64,000 nucleotides of DNA. It comes from Rosa chinensis (taxonomy: Eukaryota; Streptophyta; Magnoliopsida; Rosales; Rosaceae). Positions 47,458 through 58,298 of this stretch are shown here, piece after piece; position 1 is the first letter of the stretch, and the number at the start of each line of letters is the position of its first letter. The stretch is from assembly GCF_002994745.2 (NCBI RefSeq), contig NC_037090.1, forward strand, positions 39,117,001 to 39,181,000, in the 5' to 3' direction. The notes under the pieces are model-generated. The model saw only the letters and a list, made by a program, of their open reading frames with translations, had not been told where the DNA came from and made no database searches. A program made the position numbers and the translations under genes.

Positions 47458-50180
47458 TGTGATGTCCCGAACCTAAATTTACCAGTTTACAAGTTTTTTG
47501 ATGGGTAAACGACATTTACATTTAATTTTTGGCTCCGTTTTGACATTTTAGGGGGCCCTAAAAGTTGACTTTTTGTTCGGGTCAAAATTTGAGAAAATTT
47601 CCTTGATGAAAGTTGTAGTGGACGTTAAACCGAGCGTGTTCATATGTGGTACGTAAAAATCGGAGTTCGTATGCGAAAGTTATACGCGGAAATGTGAAAG
47701 TTACTGTTCACAGTAAGTAGTATATATTTGAATTTCTACTGTTGGCCGGTAACTTTTCTTTTTCTTTCTCTCTCTCCTTCCCCGCGTTTTCTCTCTCTTC
47801 TCTCGCATCACTCTCTCTCTTCGGCCTCAGCTCTGCAACTTCCTCCTCCGGCCACCTGGGAATGTGAGGCGGGCACCGTTGGACTCCTCTGCCCGTACCC
47901 AACCTCCCCACGGTGGTAGATCACGACGTCTTGGCCGGAAAATGGCGCACCAAGGCCGAGAAGTTTACTGTAGCAAGTGACCGTTGACCTCAATTCCGGC
48001 CACCTCCGGCGACAAAGCCAGGCTTTTTAGAAGCGTCTTGAGGCGTACTTGAAGCTCCCCAAACATCTTGAAGCGATTTGCAGCGTGGAGGAAGAAAGCA
48101 TAATTAGAAAATTTTACTCTACTTCGGTTTGCTTAATTGTTCGGCCACTTAGAGGTATTTTCTGACTTGGCCACAGTTATGAAAGATTCTTAGAATATTG
48201 AGTTGTTGATGCGGGTAAAATTTGGTAGCCAGATATGGTGGTTGACCGGCGGCGCGTGGGCCAGGCGCAGCTGCCTGTGGCGGCGCGTGAGGGCGCGTCC
48301 GGCCGATCCTAGTGAGTTGTTTTGGTCTATTGACTAGTATATATTGTTATGAATTTATGGATATGTGTTTGGTGGAAATTGGAGGAGGTTTGGATATTAA
48401 TCAGAATTTCCGAAGTTCAATAGTTTGGTTATTGGTTTATGAGAAATTCCACTATCGGATTTCTCTCAGTTTTGCCCTAGAAACCTTCAATTAATGAATT
48501 GGTACTAATGGTGAAGTTTGGGTTAAATTGGAGAAGAAATGAAAATGTTGATTTATGAGGATTTGATGTGGGAATTGTATTTAATTTCCGGATTGTTATT
48601 CGCGAATTATAATTGTGTACAGGGCGACGTGCCGAGCTACTGCTCGACGTAGGAAACCTGTAGCGTGGTCGCCTAAATAGTACTGTGAGTGGACTTTTAT
48701 TTTAAAATTAACTGTGCATGCAGTATATTAGCATTTTCCGATTGAGATTTAATTTATAATTTGAATTATTGAGTTTTATAGTTTTATGAGATTTAGTTTA
48801 TCGAGATTTATTTATGAATTACGAGATTAGTATTGAAATTCCTTCCCGAGGGCTTTTAGTAGATTTTTGAGATAGTCATTCATGAGTTATTGAGTTGAGG
48901 AATGATTTTCGGGAAGTGACTGATTCAGAAAATATTATGAGAATTATGGATTTCGAATATCTGTTTTTATGAGGATTCACGAGTACGAATGTTTCATCGA
49001 ATTTTTGAGCATGATTGAATTATCGAGATTTATTGAGCTTTGAGCTCCGTACATCTCAGCCTTGAAGTTAGATTGAGTTTATTTCCGAAAGCATTTATTG
49101 ATTTACAAAGTATTTGATTTTATGCTTTCGAGGATGCTTTCGAGATTTTGAGGTTATTTTCAGTTTCTTGAGGAGGCTATTCAGTTTATTAAGGAGGCCA
49201 GTTTTGGCGCATGCGTATCTTACCTAGTTGGCAGTCCCTTTTAGGTAATAGTCTGGTTGGCAGTCCCTTCCAGACTACAGCCCGGTTGGCAGTCCCATCC
49301 GATGCGTCACCTGGTTGGCAGTCCCTTCCAGATGACATGAGGTAGTTAGTCGGCAGTCCCGTCTACTACCTGTGGTTAGTCGGCAGTCCCGTCTACTACC
49401 TGTGGCTAGTTGGCAGTTCCTTCTATCCACCGCCTCCTATTCAGGTTGGCAGTCCCTTCCGATGCGTCATCTGGGTGGCAGTCCCTCCTAGATGGCCTGA
49501 GATGACTAGATAGCAGTCCTTTCTAGTCATCAAACGAGCCTCATGAAAATGATGTTTTTATAAGGATTGAGGATGAGATTTTAAGAGGTTTCAAGATGTT
49601 CTTGTTACATGATTGAGAATTCAGTAAAGAGGATGATTAAGAGTGTTTTCAAGATTGTTATTGCATGCGAGATTTTAGAGAATAACTTGGGAAAGCATTA
49701 AGTTTTACTTATACATTCGAAATTACTTATTTTTCGTCCACTCACTCTAACAGTTTTTAAATGTTTTCCCCTGGGCCCTTTGGTTTTAAATGCCCAGTTT
49801 GTAGGCCAGTTTAGCTTGAGGTCGAGCGTATATGGGGTTGAGGCATAGCTGTCAAAGCTTCCGCATTATAAAAGTATCGGTCATTTATCTTGTTTTCTAT
49901 TCTCTTGTACGCCTGTACATTAGATTGCTCTGATAACCTATGAGATTAATATTCTTAAGTTTCAGAATTGTTTTGTGATATGGGAGATGTTGTGATATAG
50001 GGAGCAGGGTGTCTCCAGGAGAATAAGGATGGATGATTTAGATGTGTAAATGTTTTTCTACAGGTTTTGGGTTGTCCATTTTTAGGGGAAGTTCTGTCAA
50101 ATTTTTGGTAGAATTTCTTCTAAGGTGGGCCCCGCAGGGCCTCTTCGAATTTCAGGGTGAAATCCGGGCGGGTCTTGTCA
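47458..50180. mobile_element. 2.72-kb solo LTR inserted in the Copia RNase H
   Basis: It starts TGTGATGTCCCGAACC and ends GGGTCTTGTCA, bounded by a perfect 5-bp duplication TTATT (47453-47457 and 50181-50185). The RNase H reading frame resumes immediately after it (IIALHKVVHECIW). It contains no gag or pol, so it is a solo LTR of a Gypsy-type element left by LTR-LTR recombination. It holds the hairpin array at 49218-49533, and near 47740-48060 a CT-rich then GC-rich stretch. Confidence 0.85.
49218..49533 (+). repeat. Array of about ten hairpins with conserved GGCAGTCCC loop
   Basis: The core GGCAGTCCC recurs about every 25-45 bp. In most units the flanks pair with each other, but the stems differ from unit to unit: TTACCTA/TAGGTAA (49220-49248), TAGTCTGG/CCAGACTA (49249-49277), GTCACCTGG/CCAGATGAC, AGGTAGT/ACTACCT, GTGGCTAG/CTATCCAC and GATGACTAGA/TCTAGTCATC (49501-49531). 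Two units near 49285 and 49450 have lost most pairing. The conserved part is the loop, so this is not a simple tandem repeat. Confidence 0.85.
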
Positions 50181-50185
50181 TTATT

Positions 50186-50702
50186 GCTCTTCACAAAGTG
50201 GTTCATGAATGTATATGGATTGGATCCATAATTACGCATGTTCGAACAATTGTGGTTTGTAGTCTACCATAGATGAGCCTACGAGTATTTAGGATAATGC
50301 TGCCTGTTTTGAACGAATGAAGCAAGGCTACAACAAATGCGACAACACCAAGCATAATCAGCAAGAACAGACTCTCCTCAAGATCAAAGTGAACTAGGTT
50401 CGGATCTGAGGACAGTGTGGCAGACTTGCTCACTAAGTCATTGCCTAAATCCTACTTTCGAGAAACATGTAGGTAACATCGTTTGCCGAAGTTATCCGAA
50501 CTCCCATGACAGTAATCATTAGGGGGAGATGTAGACATCAGGGGAAAATGTCTACATGTATGATCTCAAAAAGTGAAGGGTGTGTTGTACTCTTTTTCCC
50601 CTTCGAGCGAGGTTATTTTTGTCTCACTGAATTTTTGTTAGTCAGCAAAGTTTTTAATGAGGCAACAAGAGGAGCACCACATTTGGGCAACACAAGGGAG
50701 AG
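50186..50702 (+). pseudogene. Copia RNase H end, polypurine tract and 3' untranslated region
   Basis: The frame resumes with ALHKVVHECIWIGSIITHVR, the RNase H C-terminus. A remnant of the ADLLTKSLPKS-type motif, characteristic of the Copia pol end, follows near 50425-50450. A purine tract TTAGGGGGAGATG lies at about 50519-50531. The 3' LTR begins at 50703. Confidence 0.75.
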
Positions 50703-53292
50703 TGTTCAAGTAAATCCAGAATATGTGTCTAGTCCAATGATACGTACGTACAAAAGCAATAGCCAATTTAAACCCTGAAAAATGTAGTTGTTAGTATAGA
50801 ATAAGCAGGGATCGTTCAAGCTAGCCGGGGATTAAGGGTACTTACATGTGAAACAAAAATAAGAGAAAATGATATACAATGTTCACGAAAATAAAAGATA
50901 TATATAGACATATACAACACAAATACAAACAACATATCTTAATTAAACTCTAACTACACAAATTCTAACAAGTTAACAATTACAAATCCTAAAATACTAT
51001 TCAAGAAAAAACTATTCACTCAATTAAAATATATTTTCAGATTATTAACAAGTTATTTACGATTTACATGCATACTAAAAACCTGAATCGATTTTATTTA
51101 TTTACACAAACAAGAAAAAGCAGGAACAAGGGGGGTTTTGAAGATCAAAGTATAAATTTTCAGAAAACAAATAAAGAATAAAAATGTTTTAATTACATAG
51201 GTGGGAAAAGAGAAGAAGAACTTTTGGAAAACAATTTATCAAGAACTCATCAAGATCAATTCATTCATGCAATCTTTAATCTTTTTAATCACCATGGAAC
51301 GTTATCAACCCAAGAAACAAAGATATAAGCAACCAATGTCCCTTATTCGACTTTTCTTTACACAATTGATTAGAACAAGTGCCTAAACAACATACTTCGA
51401 AAGCAAGTATCACACAATCAAAGCAACTCATGATCTCATGTTTTCGAATCATTAAGAACAAGTGAAAGTTTAGTCAATAAACATGCAAATTCAAGTACTC
51501 AAAGAAAGTCTTTTCGTTACATGCATAATTTGATTTCGACTTATGTCCTAAGCCTTTACTACCATATTGAATTAGGGTCATCAATCATTCACCTAATTAC
51601 TAGCTCCAATTACATGCAATCATTCTAAGTTTCGAACCAAAGAACAAGAACACATAAAAATTTTCAATCAAACAAAATCAGATTATCATTCCATATTTCG
51701 GCAATCAACAAAGATCAAAGACGCATAAAAAAACCAAACCTTGAAAAGAACATCAAAATCGCATCCAAAAATCAGATTATACACCCATGGTTTCGGTTTT
51801 ATACAAAGAAAATCAAAAACAGAATTTCTAACTACAAGAACACTAAACCGTAAAAAGAACATAGGGAAGATGGTATGAACAACCCTTAGTCACATCCCAA
51901 AGATCCAAAGCAGCTTCGAGGTGGTGGCATAAGGTGGAATTCACGGCAAGAATGGAAGATGGCACGGCTAGGAACTTGAAGATGTGAAAACCTGAAAACT
52001 CAAGAGCACACAAGTGAGAATCGAAATTGTGGAGAAAAGTTGTAACCTTGGAACTTCAAATACATTAGGTATATATAGGAGGACGTCTCAAGGCTCTCCC
52101 AATTCGTTTCTACTTGATTCTCTCAGTTCGTGTTGTTTTAGGACTTCTTTGGCACAAAACAAATTTCCGGCAGAATTGACCTCAGTGTACTAAAACACCC
52201 ATAACTTCCTCTAGAAAATAGATATCGACAAACCGTAAAAATATATGGAAACTATACATCTGTAGCTTTCCAACCATATAAAGATCATAATTTTCTGAGC
52301 TCTGAGATATTTTTGACACTCCATTGAAGTTGACTGATCTGCACAGGCAGATTTCCGAATATATAATGGATTTGACTTTTAACGCATAACTTGAATCCAA
52401 TTCAATTTTCCTTGCCATCACATACCTCTCACATGTCTTCCACGCCTTATTGAAGATTGAAATGTCAAGAAACTTCAAGAACCTTCAAGAATGTCACGGA
52501 AAATCCAATCATTTTCCACTTCGAACTCCAACTCCATATTTCTCTCAAAACCGAATCCAAAGTGTACTCCTCTTCCATGTACACGACATATGATCATTCT
52601 TGAGACTTCTAGACAGTTCTTGGACGTTCCATAGGCTCCTCCTCACTTCCACAGGTCTTCTAGTATGAGTAGAACTCCATATGCAAGTAGGTTTCCTAGT
52701 TGAATACAAACTTCTTTTCCGAGATGCTTCTACACTCTTCTGGAACCTTCTTGAGTAATCTTTATTCAACAGGGACTCCTTGTCACACTAGGATTCCTTA
52801 TCTTAGTAGAATTGGGTTTCCTTGTCCAAGTAGAACTCCTAGTCCAAGTCAGCTTCAGACTCCTACTCCAACTGGGATTCCTTTTCCTAGTCAAACTGGA
52901 AGAACTTCAATGTCTTCATTTCTTTCAATTTTTGCGCCACTTGTGCCATCCTTAGTCATTTTTGGACTCTGAGACTCCATTTTACCTGTAAAAACACTAA
53001 CTAAGTTAAATTGATCAAGTTAAAGGAAATAACATAGCAAAATATAGGGTTTAAACATTATAAACGTTGCATTTTATGCTCCTATCACCCAAACTCTAGG
53101 TTACTTGACCTAGTGGTAATAGGGTTGGAATTAGAGATAATATCGGAGAATCTTGGAGATATCCAATCAATGTAATATTATGTTTCCTTGTACAACTCTT
53201 ATTCTATGTATTGTAATCCTCTATATAAAGAGGCCCCTATTTTCAATGAAAGTACGACTCAATTCTCTCCTAATATCAGTTTTCCTTAAAGA
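50703..53292 (+). repeat. Copia 3' LTR, interrupted
   Basis: It begins TGTTCAAGTAAATCC at 50703, breaks at 50737, and resumes at 53093 with AACTCTAGGTTACTTG through ...CTTAAAGA at 53292. It differs from the 5' LTR at a modest number of positions, which would allow the insertion to be dated. Confidence 0.9.
50738..53087. mobile_element. Insertion B: 2.35-kb LTR-like segment in the 3' LTR
   Basis: It starts TGATACGTACG and ends ATGCTCCTATCA, flanked by TCCAA (50733-50737) and CCCAA (53088-53092). The undisturbed 5' LTR has CCCAA at this site, so this is a true 5-bp duplication with one later change. Its ends match insertion A. There is no coding domain, so it is probably a solo LTR. Confidence 0.8.
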
Positions 53293-53297
53293 GTACT

Positions 53298-53299
53298 AG

Positions 53300-53333
<34 letters not shown>

Positions 53334-53434
53334 CACTTTTTCTTATTCGCTCTCTGTATTCAAGGCAGCGGAAAGGTATGTAATGTACTGCTCTAACTTG
53401 AGTTTCTAATGAGAAATCGTCTTGATTTTATTCA

Positions 53435-53475
<41 letters not shown>

Positions 53476-53690
53476 AATGTCAACCTCATCTACATCCAAA
53501 ACAAAACTCTAGATGGTTGAAAAGTCGCTCGCTAGTCTACGAAAATATAATAATCAGACCAAGACATATGATCTATATAGTACTCATTGTAGTGATTAAC
53601 ATGATAATTATACATTTCTTTGGAGCTGCCAACGGTTTCCCTTATAAGGGGATAATAAACATGAATCCAACTAGATGACTGATCATGTGA
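53298..53690. repeat. Microsatellite-rich spacer
   Basis: A (TA)n(CA)n run lies at about 53300-53332 and a (TG)n run at 53438-53471. No gene is seen. Confidence 0.85.
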
Positions 53691-54520
53691 GTCTCCATAT
53701 CGATTATATGCATAAGCATCATAGTCAAATTGATTGTTGCTTTCATGAGATTCATTTGAGGTCTCACTACGCTCTATGCCGGCCTAAACTGATAGAAACA
53801 TCAGATGGGGTAATTTGATCATTAGTTGCAACTCTAGTCCTCCTCCCATAAACAATCTTCTCTTGAGCACCATGACTAGCTGTTCTAGCTCCATTGTCTT
53901 CATCTTGGGTGGCATGATCAAAAGTACCTTCATAGGTAAATTGATCAATCCTCCACCCATACAAGATTGTCCATCTTCATATTTTTTACCTCCATGACCT
54001 GTTCCACTTCCACCATCTTCATCATCATCAGAACTATCCGGAGTTGTTGTACCACCCACACATTATCACTATCTGAATTATCTCCTAGGTATTTAACAAT
54101 TTCTTCAATAAAGCCCTCTCTACATTGATTCCATCACTAGTTGCAGTTTCTACAACTAGTGGATGAGGGTTGCCAAACTTCATCATTGAGGTGTGCAGGC
54201 ATAATCCAATCATGAAGTAGATCAATGCTATTATTAAGTGGTTCACTTGCAACATGAAGATTGATATAGTTGTATTGACCATATTTTTCATTGCATGTCT
54301 ATCGCGCAACCGCAGCTTCATGTTGTAATAGTAGTATGCAAGCTTTTTCAACTTCTGATATGCCTAATGGTTCCTTTGCTTGGTATGAATAAGAGCAAAT
54401 GTGCTCCAATTTCTCTCACATGCAGAAGAAGAAGCTGTTTGTGCTCAAATACACATTGCAATTCTCTGTATGTTTGGTGCGGAATACCCATACTGTGCCC
54501 ACCAATCAGCTATAAATGAA
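53691..54520 (-). pseudogene. Second hAT transposase remnant (C-terminal part)
   Basis: Read from 54520 downward on the minus strand, in several frames, the region shows an EKLEHICSYSYQAKE stretch (family CERNWS-x-IHTKQRN), then KLAYYYYNMKLRLRD, and later acidic, Gly/Ser-rich text (SSDDDEDGGSG, YEGTFDHATQDEDN). This is the hAT dimerisation region and tail of the DUF659-type hAT clade, unlike the BED-type element at 17619. Frameshifts are numerous. No terminal repeats were identified. Confidence 0.6.
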
Positions 54521-55729
54521 CTACAATGAGTTACTTCTATATATATAAACCACAAACCTGATTTTCTAATTTCTCGTGTTTTAATTGTTATGGTTGAGCT
54601 AAATGATACCTTTGTATCTCTAAAGTATACAGTCTACATTAACTATTTGAAAATTGATCATTTGTACTCCCATATTTTTTCAAGATTGTCATCAATAAGA
54701 TGTTACCTCATCCACAAACTTTTCCACAGCGATGTCTCTATTTGTGTTCAAGTGTTTGAAAAATTTCCCAAGCGATATTGAGAAATGTTTGCTATGACCA
54801 ACCCCAGGTTGATATTGAAAATTTAGGTTCAAGAAAGAAATGTTCTACAAATAAGGAACCAAAAAGTTATCTAGTATAAATTTAACTAAGCAATTATTAA
54901 GATATAAACGTATTTTGAGATAGAGAAATAATACATGCTGCATGCAATGGTTGACTTAATGTTTTATCCCATCGAATATTGATGATGCTAAGCACCCATC
55001 AAGTTTGTTTTCTTTTGCTGAAATTGCTCCTTCATGAATTGTCCTCACCCAGATTTGTCTTGAAGGAATTTTTTCTCACTTGGATTCCACTCTTTACTTG
55101 AATTTCCCTCGAATGGAATACTGCTCACCCAGATTTGCTTTGAGGAGATTTCTCCTCACCCATATTCATCTTGAGACGATCTCTCCTCCCACATATTTGC
55201 ATTTAGGGAAACACCTAGATTTACATTGAGAGAATTTCTCCTTAACCAGATTCGCCGTGAGGGGATTTCGCTTCGCTTAATCCTGCCTTCAGAGGTTGAA
55301 CTTCAAGGTATTTTTCCCAAACAAGTTAATTTGCCTTTTTATTAGGCCATATCCTGACTAGAAACCGTTAGTAAAATTTTACACCCTGACATAACCTCCA
55401 TATTCCATAATGTATATTTTTCTGTGAATAACTAAGTTTTTTTTTCTTTTATGTTATGTTTTTTCCATTAGATTTTACAGATATTTCTTTATTTTATTAG
55501 GATATATATATCTTAAATATCTTATATATCGAGGATATTTGACGACATCGAAGAAATTTGGCGGAAATGATGGAATATAAAATATTTTCCCCTATGATAT
55601 ATCGATCTCTCCATAAAGTATGATATGAGAGAATATATCAGAAATATCATAGATATTTTAATTCTTGAAGATTACAAAACAAACCCTCTAAAACAAACCT
55701 AATTGTAAAAAATCAAAACGTAAAGCAGG
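54521..55729. other. Intergenic, with a diverged tandem repeat
   Basis: No gene is visible. A diverged tandem repeat at 55020-55290 is listed separately; the remainder is AT-rich with short frames. Confidence 0.45.
55020..55290. repeat. Diverged tandem repeat with palindromic units
   Basis: About five imperfect units of roughly 45 bp contain CTCACCCAGATTTG followed by a small palindrome such as GAGGAGATTTCTCCTC. The units are diverged but recognisable. Confidence 0.55.
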
Positions 55730-56199
55730 GATGTCCTCTGTAACCTATAATGGTGCCAGTTGTAGCTACAGAGAAAAGGGGGAGTCCTTTTGGAGCCTAA
55801 AATAAAAATCCACCAAAGACCAAGAATGACAAGGAAACTGCTTCTCCAATATTGAGTCTCACCTATTCACCATGTTCCTCTAGCCCTTCAGGTAAGGGCA
55901 AGGAGAAGGGGAAAGAGATTGAGTAATTTGTAAGTTGGGTTTTGGCTTGCACACTAAACTTTGCTATGTTTTTGCACTAAATATTTGAACCTTCTGGCAC
56001 CACAATTGCGTGCATTGCAAAGGGAGGCTCAAGTCAAAAGTAGTTTTTGTAAACCTAGTTTTTATGTTTAGTTTTAGCAAGCTCTTTGAATAATTGAGCA
56101 AGATTTGTAATAGTGAATGGTACCGGGTGTCTCTATGGACTGTTTGTATGTGCCGTTTTATCAATGGAATTTATTTGAAGTAAAAAAAAAAAAAAAAAT
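55730..56199 (+). mobile_element. LINE 3' end with ORF1 tail and poly(A)
   Basis: The first part encodes the end of a LINE ORF1 (VPVVATEKRG ... SPSGKGKEKGKEIE, stop near 55934). About 250 bp of 3' untranslated sequence follows, ending in a 17-base A run (56181-56197). No ORF2 separates ORF1 from the tail. About 105 bp near 55743-55847 is repeated in inverted orientation at 56480-56590, inside the neighbouring minus-strand LINE fragment. Confidence 0.65.
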
Positions 56200-56467
56200 T
56201 TACCAAAACATCTTAATGTAAAACCATTCTAATTAGAATGAGAGGCAAGTTTAATCACACATTTTCATTTAGTTTACAGAGAGAAATTATTGTTTGGCTA
56301 ATATGGTTGTTATTCTTTGGTCAAAATTTGATCAAGAAACTTGGGTTTTGTTAATTGTTAGAAGCTTTAACTAATTTAATTTTGCTTTGATAGAGTTTAA
56401 ATATAATCCAAGCTTATATTGAGAGTCAATTTGGTTGCATTGGCAAAGGCTTTTAGTTTATTTGATA

Positions 56468-57664
56468 TCAGCATTTTTTTAAGCAATTTCCCCTTGTCAT
56501 TCTTTGTCTTTGGTGGATTTTTATTTCGGGCTCCAAGAGGACTCCCCCTTTTCTTCTTGTCTCTGTAGCTACAACTGGCACCATTATACCTCCTGGAGTT
56601 TCCTGAAGCCCTAAAGACTTTGCAGTAAATTTGGTGGTGAATTTAGGTATCTTGAGCTTCTTTGGTTTAGCCATTTGTCCTATGTTTTCATCAATCATAA
56701 TTAGGGTTTGGACTTTTTGAGGTGAAGGGGTAGGAGTGCGTCTACCTCTCTTGCTGCGCATCTATTCTTCAACAGGCACAATAACCAAACCATTATCTTT
56801 TCTTTCTTCAGGCTCACGAAGCACAATAGACTTTTTGGCCTTACGAACCCCTATGTCTTTCAGATTCACAAAGGGTGATACAGTAACAGCAGTTGGAAAT
56901 AGAGGATTTAAAAGTAAATGGCATGCCATCAACCAAAAAATTCCTATTCAATTTTTGATACATGAGTTTGCACCACAGTCTTGTTTTTATTTTTTCCGAC
57001 AGCAGTACACAAACCTGTAGGATGGAAGACCAGCAAGCAATCCTCACAACGTCCAAAGAGGTTGTCAAAGTGGTAGTGAATTACCTCTTCAACCCCATCA
57101 TCAATTTTCACTTTTTTTTCCAAAAAAAAATTGGTTTCAGGATATCATGGCTAACCCTTAATCTCCCCTTTGTTGTTAAAGAGCTTTTCATCCAGTTCAA
57201 GGGGATGGCCAGTCACAGTAGCAATATCCATGATAGTTTCTTTTTTTCTCATAAGCAGGAGGGATATGAGTGATACATACCCAATAATATAGTAGGTTCA
57301 GAGGGATCTTTTCAATTGGTGTCACACCATCATACTCCATCAACACCATTGGAGCTCGAGCATAATTCCAAGGCCCTCCTCTAATCACTTTGAGCAGGTC
57401 GCCACGGTGATCAAAAGAGAAGAGGAAAAGGGAGTTTGTTCTTTCCTGGATTTTAAAGTTTTTTTCCATCACCCAAATCCTATGAAAGTGACAACGAAGG
57501 TCATTGATCTCCACTGGCTTGGGTGAGAGGGATCTTCCCAACAAGTAGGCTTGAGAATTTCGTCGAGTTTTCCCACGTGACAGCATCGTGATATCAATCA
57601 CATCATCTCCTGCAAGTGCAAGAGACGCTTGGTAGCTTGCAGTAACTTCCTCAAGAGAAGCCAT
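56468..57664 (-). pseudogene. LINE ORF1 (DUF4283) remnant
   Basis: An ATG at 57664 starts MASLEEVTASY. DUF4283 follows (QAYLLGRSLSPKP, LFLFSFDHRGDLLKV, GGPWNYARAPMVLMEYDG, YWVCITHIPPAYE) to about 57230. The frame then breaks and resumes at 56761-56468 with a basic segment (RSKRGRRTPTPSPQK, PKKLKIPKF). The zinc knuckle is not recognisable. It would have bound LINE RNA; no ORF2 follows. Confidence 0.7.
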
Positions 57665-57783
57665 TTGGGAACAAAGATGAAGGAGATGAGGAGAAGGCCC
57701 CTGAGACGGCTGTGGGGTGGTGCACAAGGCATTGTCAGTGGTGGCTTTAGAAGCTTGGAGGCGCGGTTTAGAGTGCACGCTTA

Positions 57784-58295
57784 GGCCCCGTTTGGATGGC
57801 AGGAAATCATGGTATGGAATATGAAATAATTTCATTTTCCAATTAAATGTTTCGTTTGATTGTAATTAGTAAATTAGATATAGGAAAGATAATAAAAAAA
57901 TGAGATTTGACTGGAAATTGACTCCCTCATAAAGCCTGAATAGAACTATCCAATCAGGGGTGGTATTCTATTTCCATTTCCTACTGTCAAAGGAAAAATT
58001 ACATTAATTATCCATTTAAAAAATTTATATTCCCTCACCGATATTCCTTATAAGTTGATGTCATATATGTATTTTAATTAGTAAAAGGGCGTTATTGAAA
58101 ATTTTAATTCTATATTTCATTCTTATGACTTACCAAACACTATAATAGGAATGAAAAATTAATTCCAGAATTTAATTTTTATTAATGTTCCAAACACCGA
58201 AATGGAAATAGCAAAATATATTACATTCCATATTGGTCTGGAAAGGAAAATAAATCATTTTCCTATTTTGATATTCCTGCTAACCAAACGGGGCC
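57784..58295. mobile_element. Tourist/PIF-like MITE (512 bp)
   Basis: The ends GGCCCCGTTTGG and CCAAACGGGGCC are perfect inverted repeats, flanked by TTA on both sides (57781-57783 and 58296-58298). The interior is AT-rich and non-coding. It sits just upstream of the LINE ORF1 fragment. Confidence 0.85.
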
Positions 58296-58298
58296 TTA

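Larger units (their letters stand above)
39416..53292 (+). mobile_element. Decayed Copia LTR retrotransposon split by three LTR-like insertions
   Basis: The 5' LTR is 39416-39648 and the 3' LTR is 50703-50737 plus 53093-53292. The host duplication GTACT is at 39411-39415 and 53293-53297. Between the LTRs, in order, are gag with zinc knuckle, GAG-pre-integrase, integrase, reverse transcriptase and RNase H, the Copia domain order. All domains carry stops. Insertions at 44059-46390, 47458-50180 and 50738-53087 bring the span to 13.9 kb; without them it is about 6.4 kb. Confidence 0.9.

Noticed and set aside
49218..49533. CRISPR-like array reading of the repeated GGCAGTCCC
   Set aside because: Spacing is irregular, the repeat is a 9-base loop with pairing flanks, and the context is a plant LTR; there are no cas genes.
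55743..57664. Twin-priming inversion of a single LINE
   Set aside because: In twin priming the inverted 5' half lies next to the 5' end of the 3' half; here it lies beyond the poly(A).
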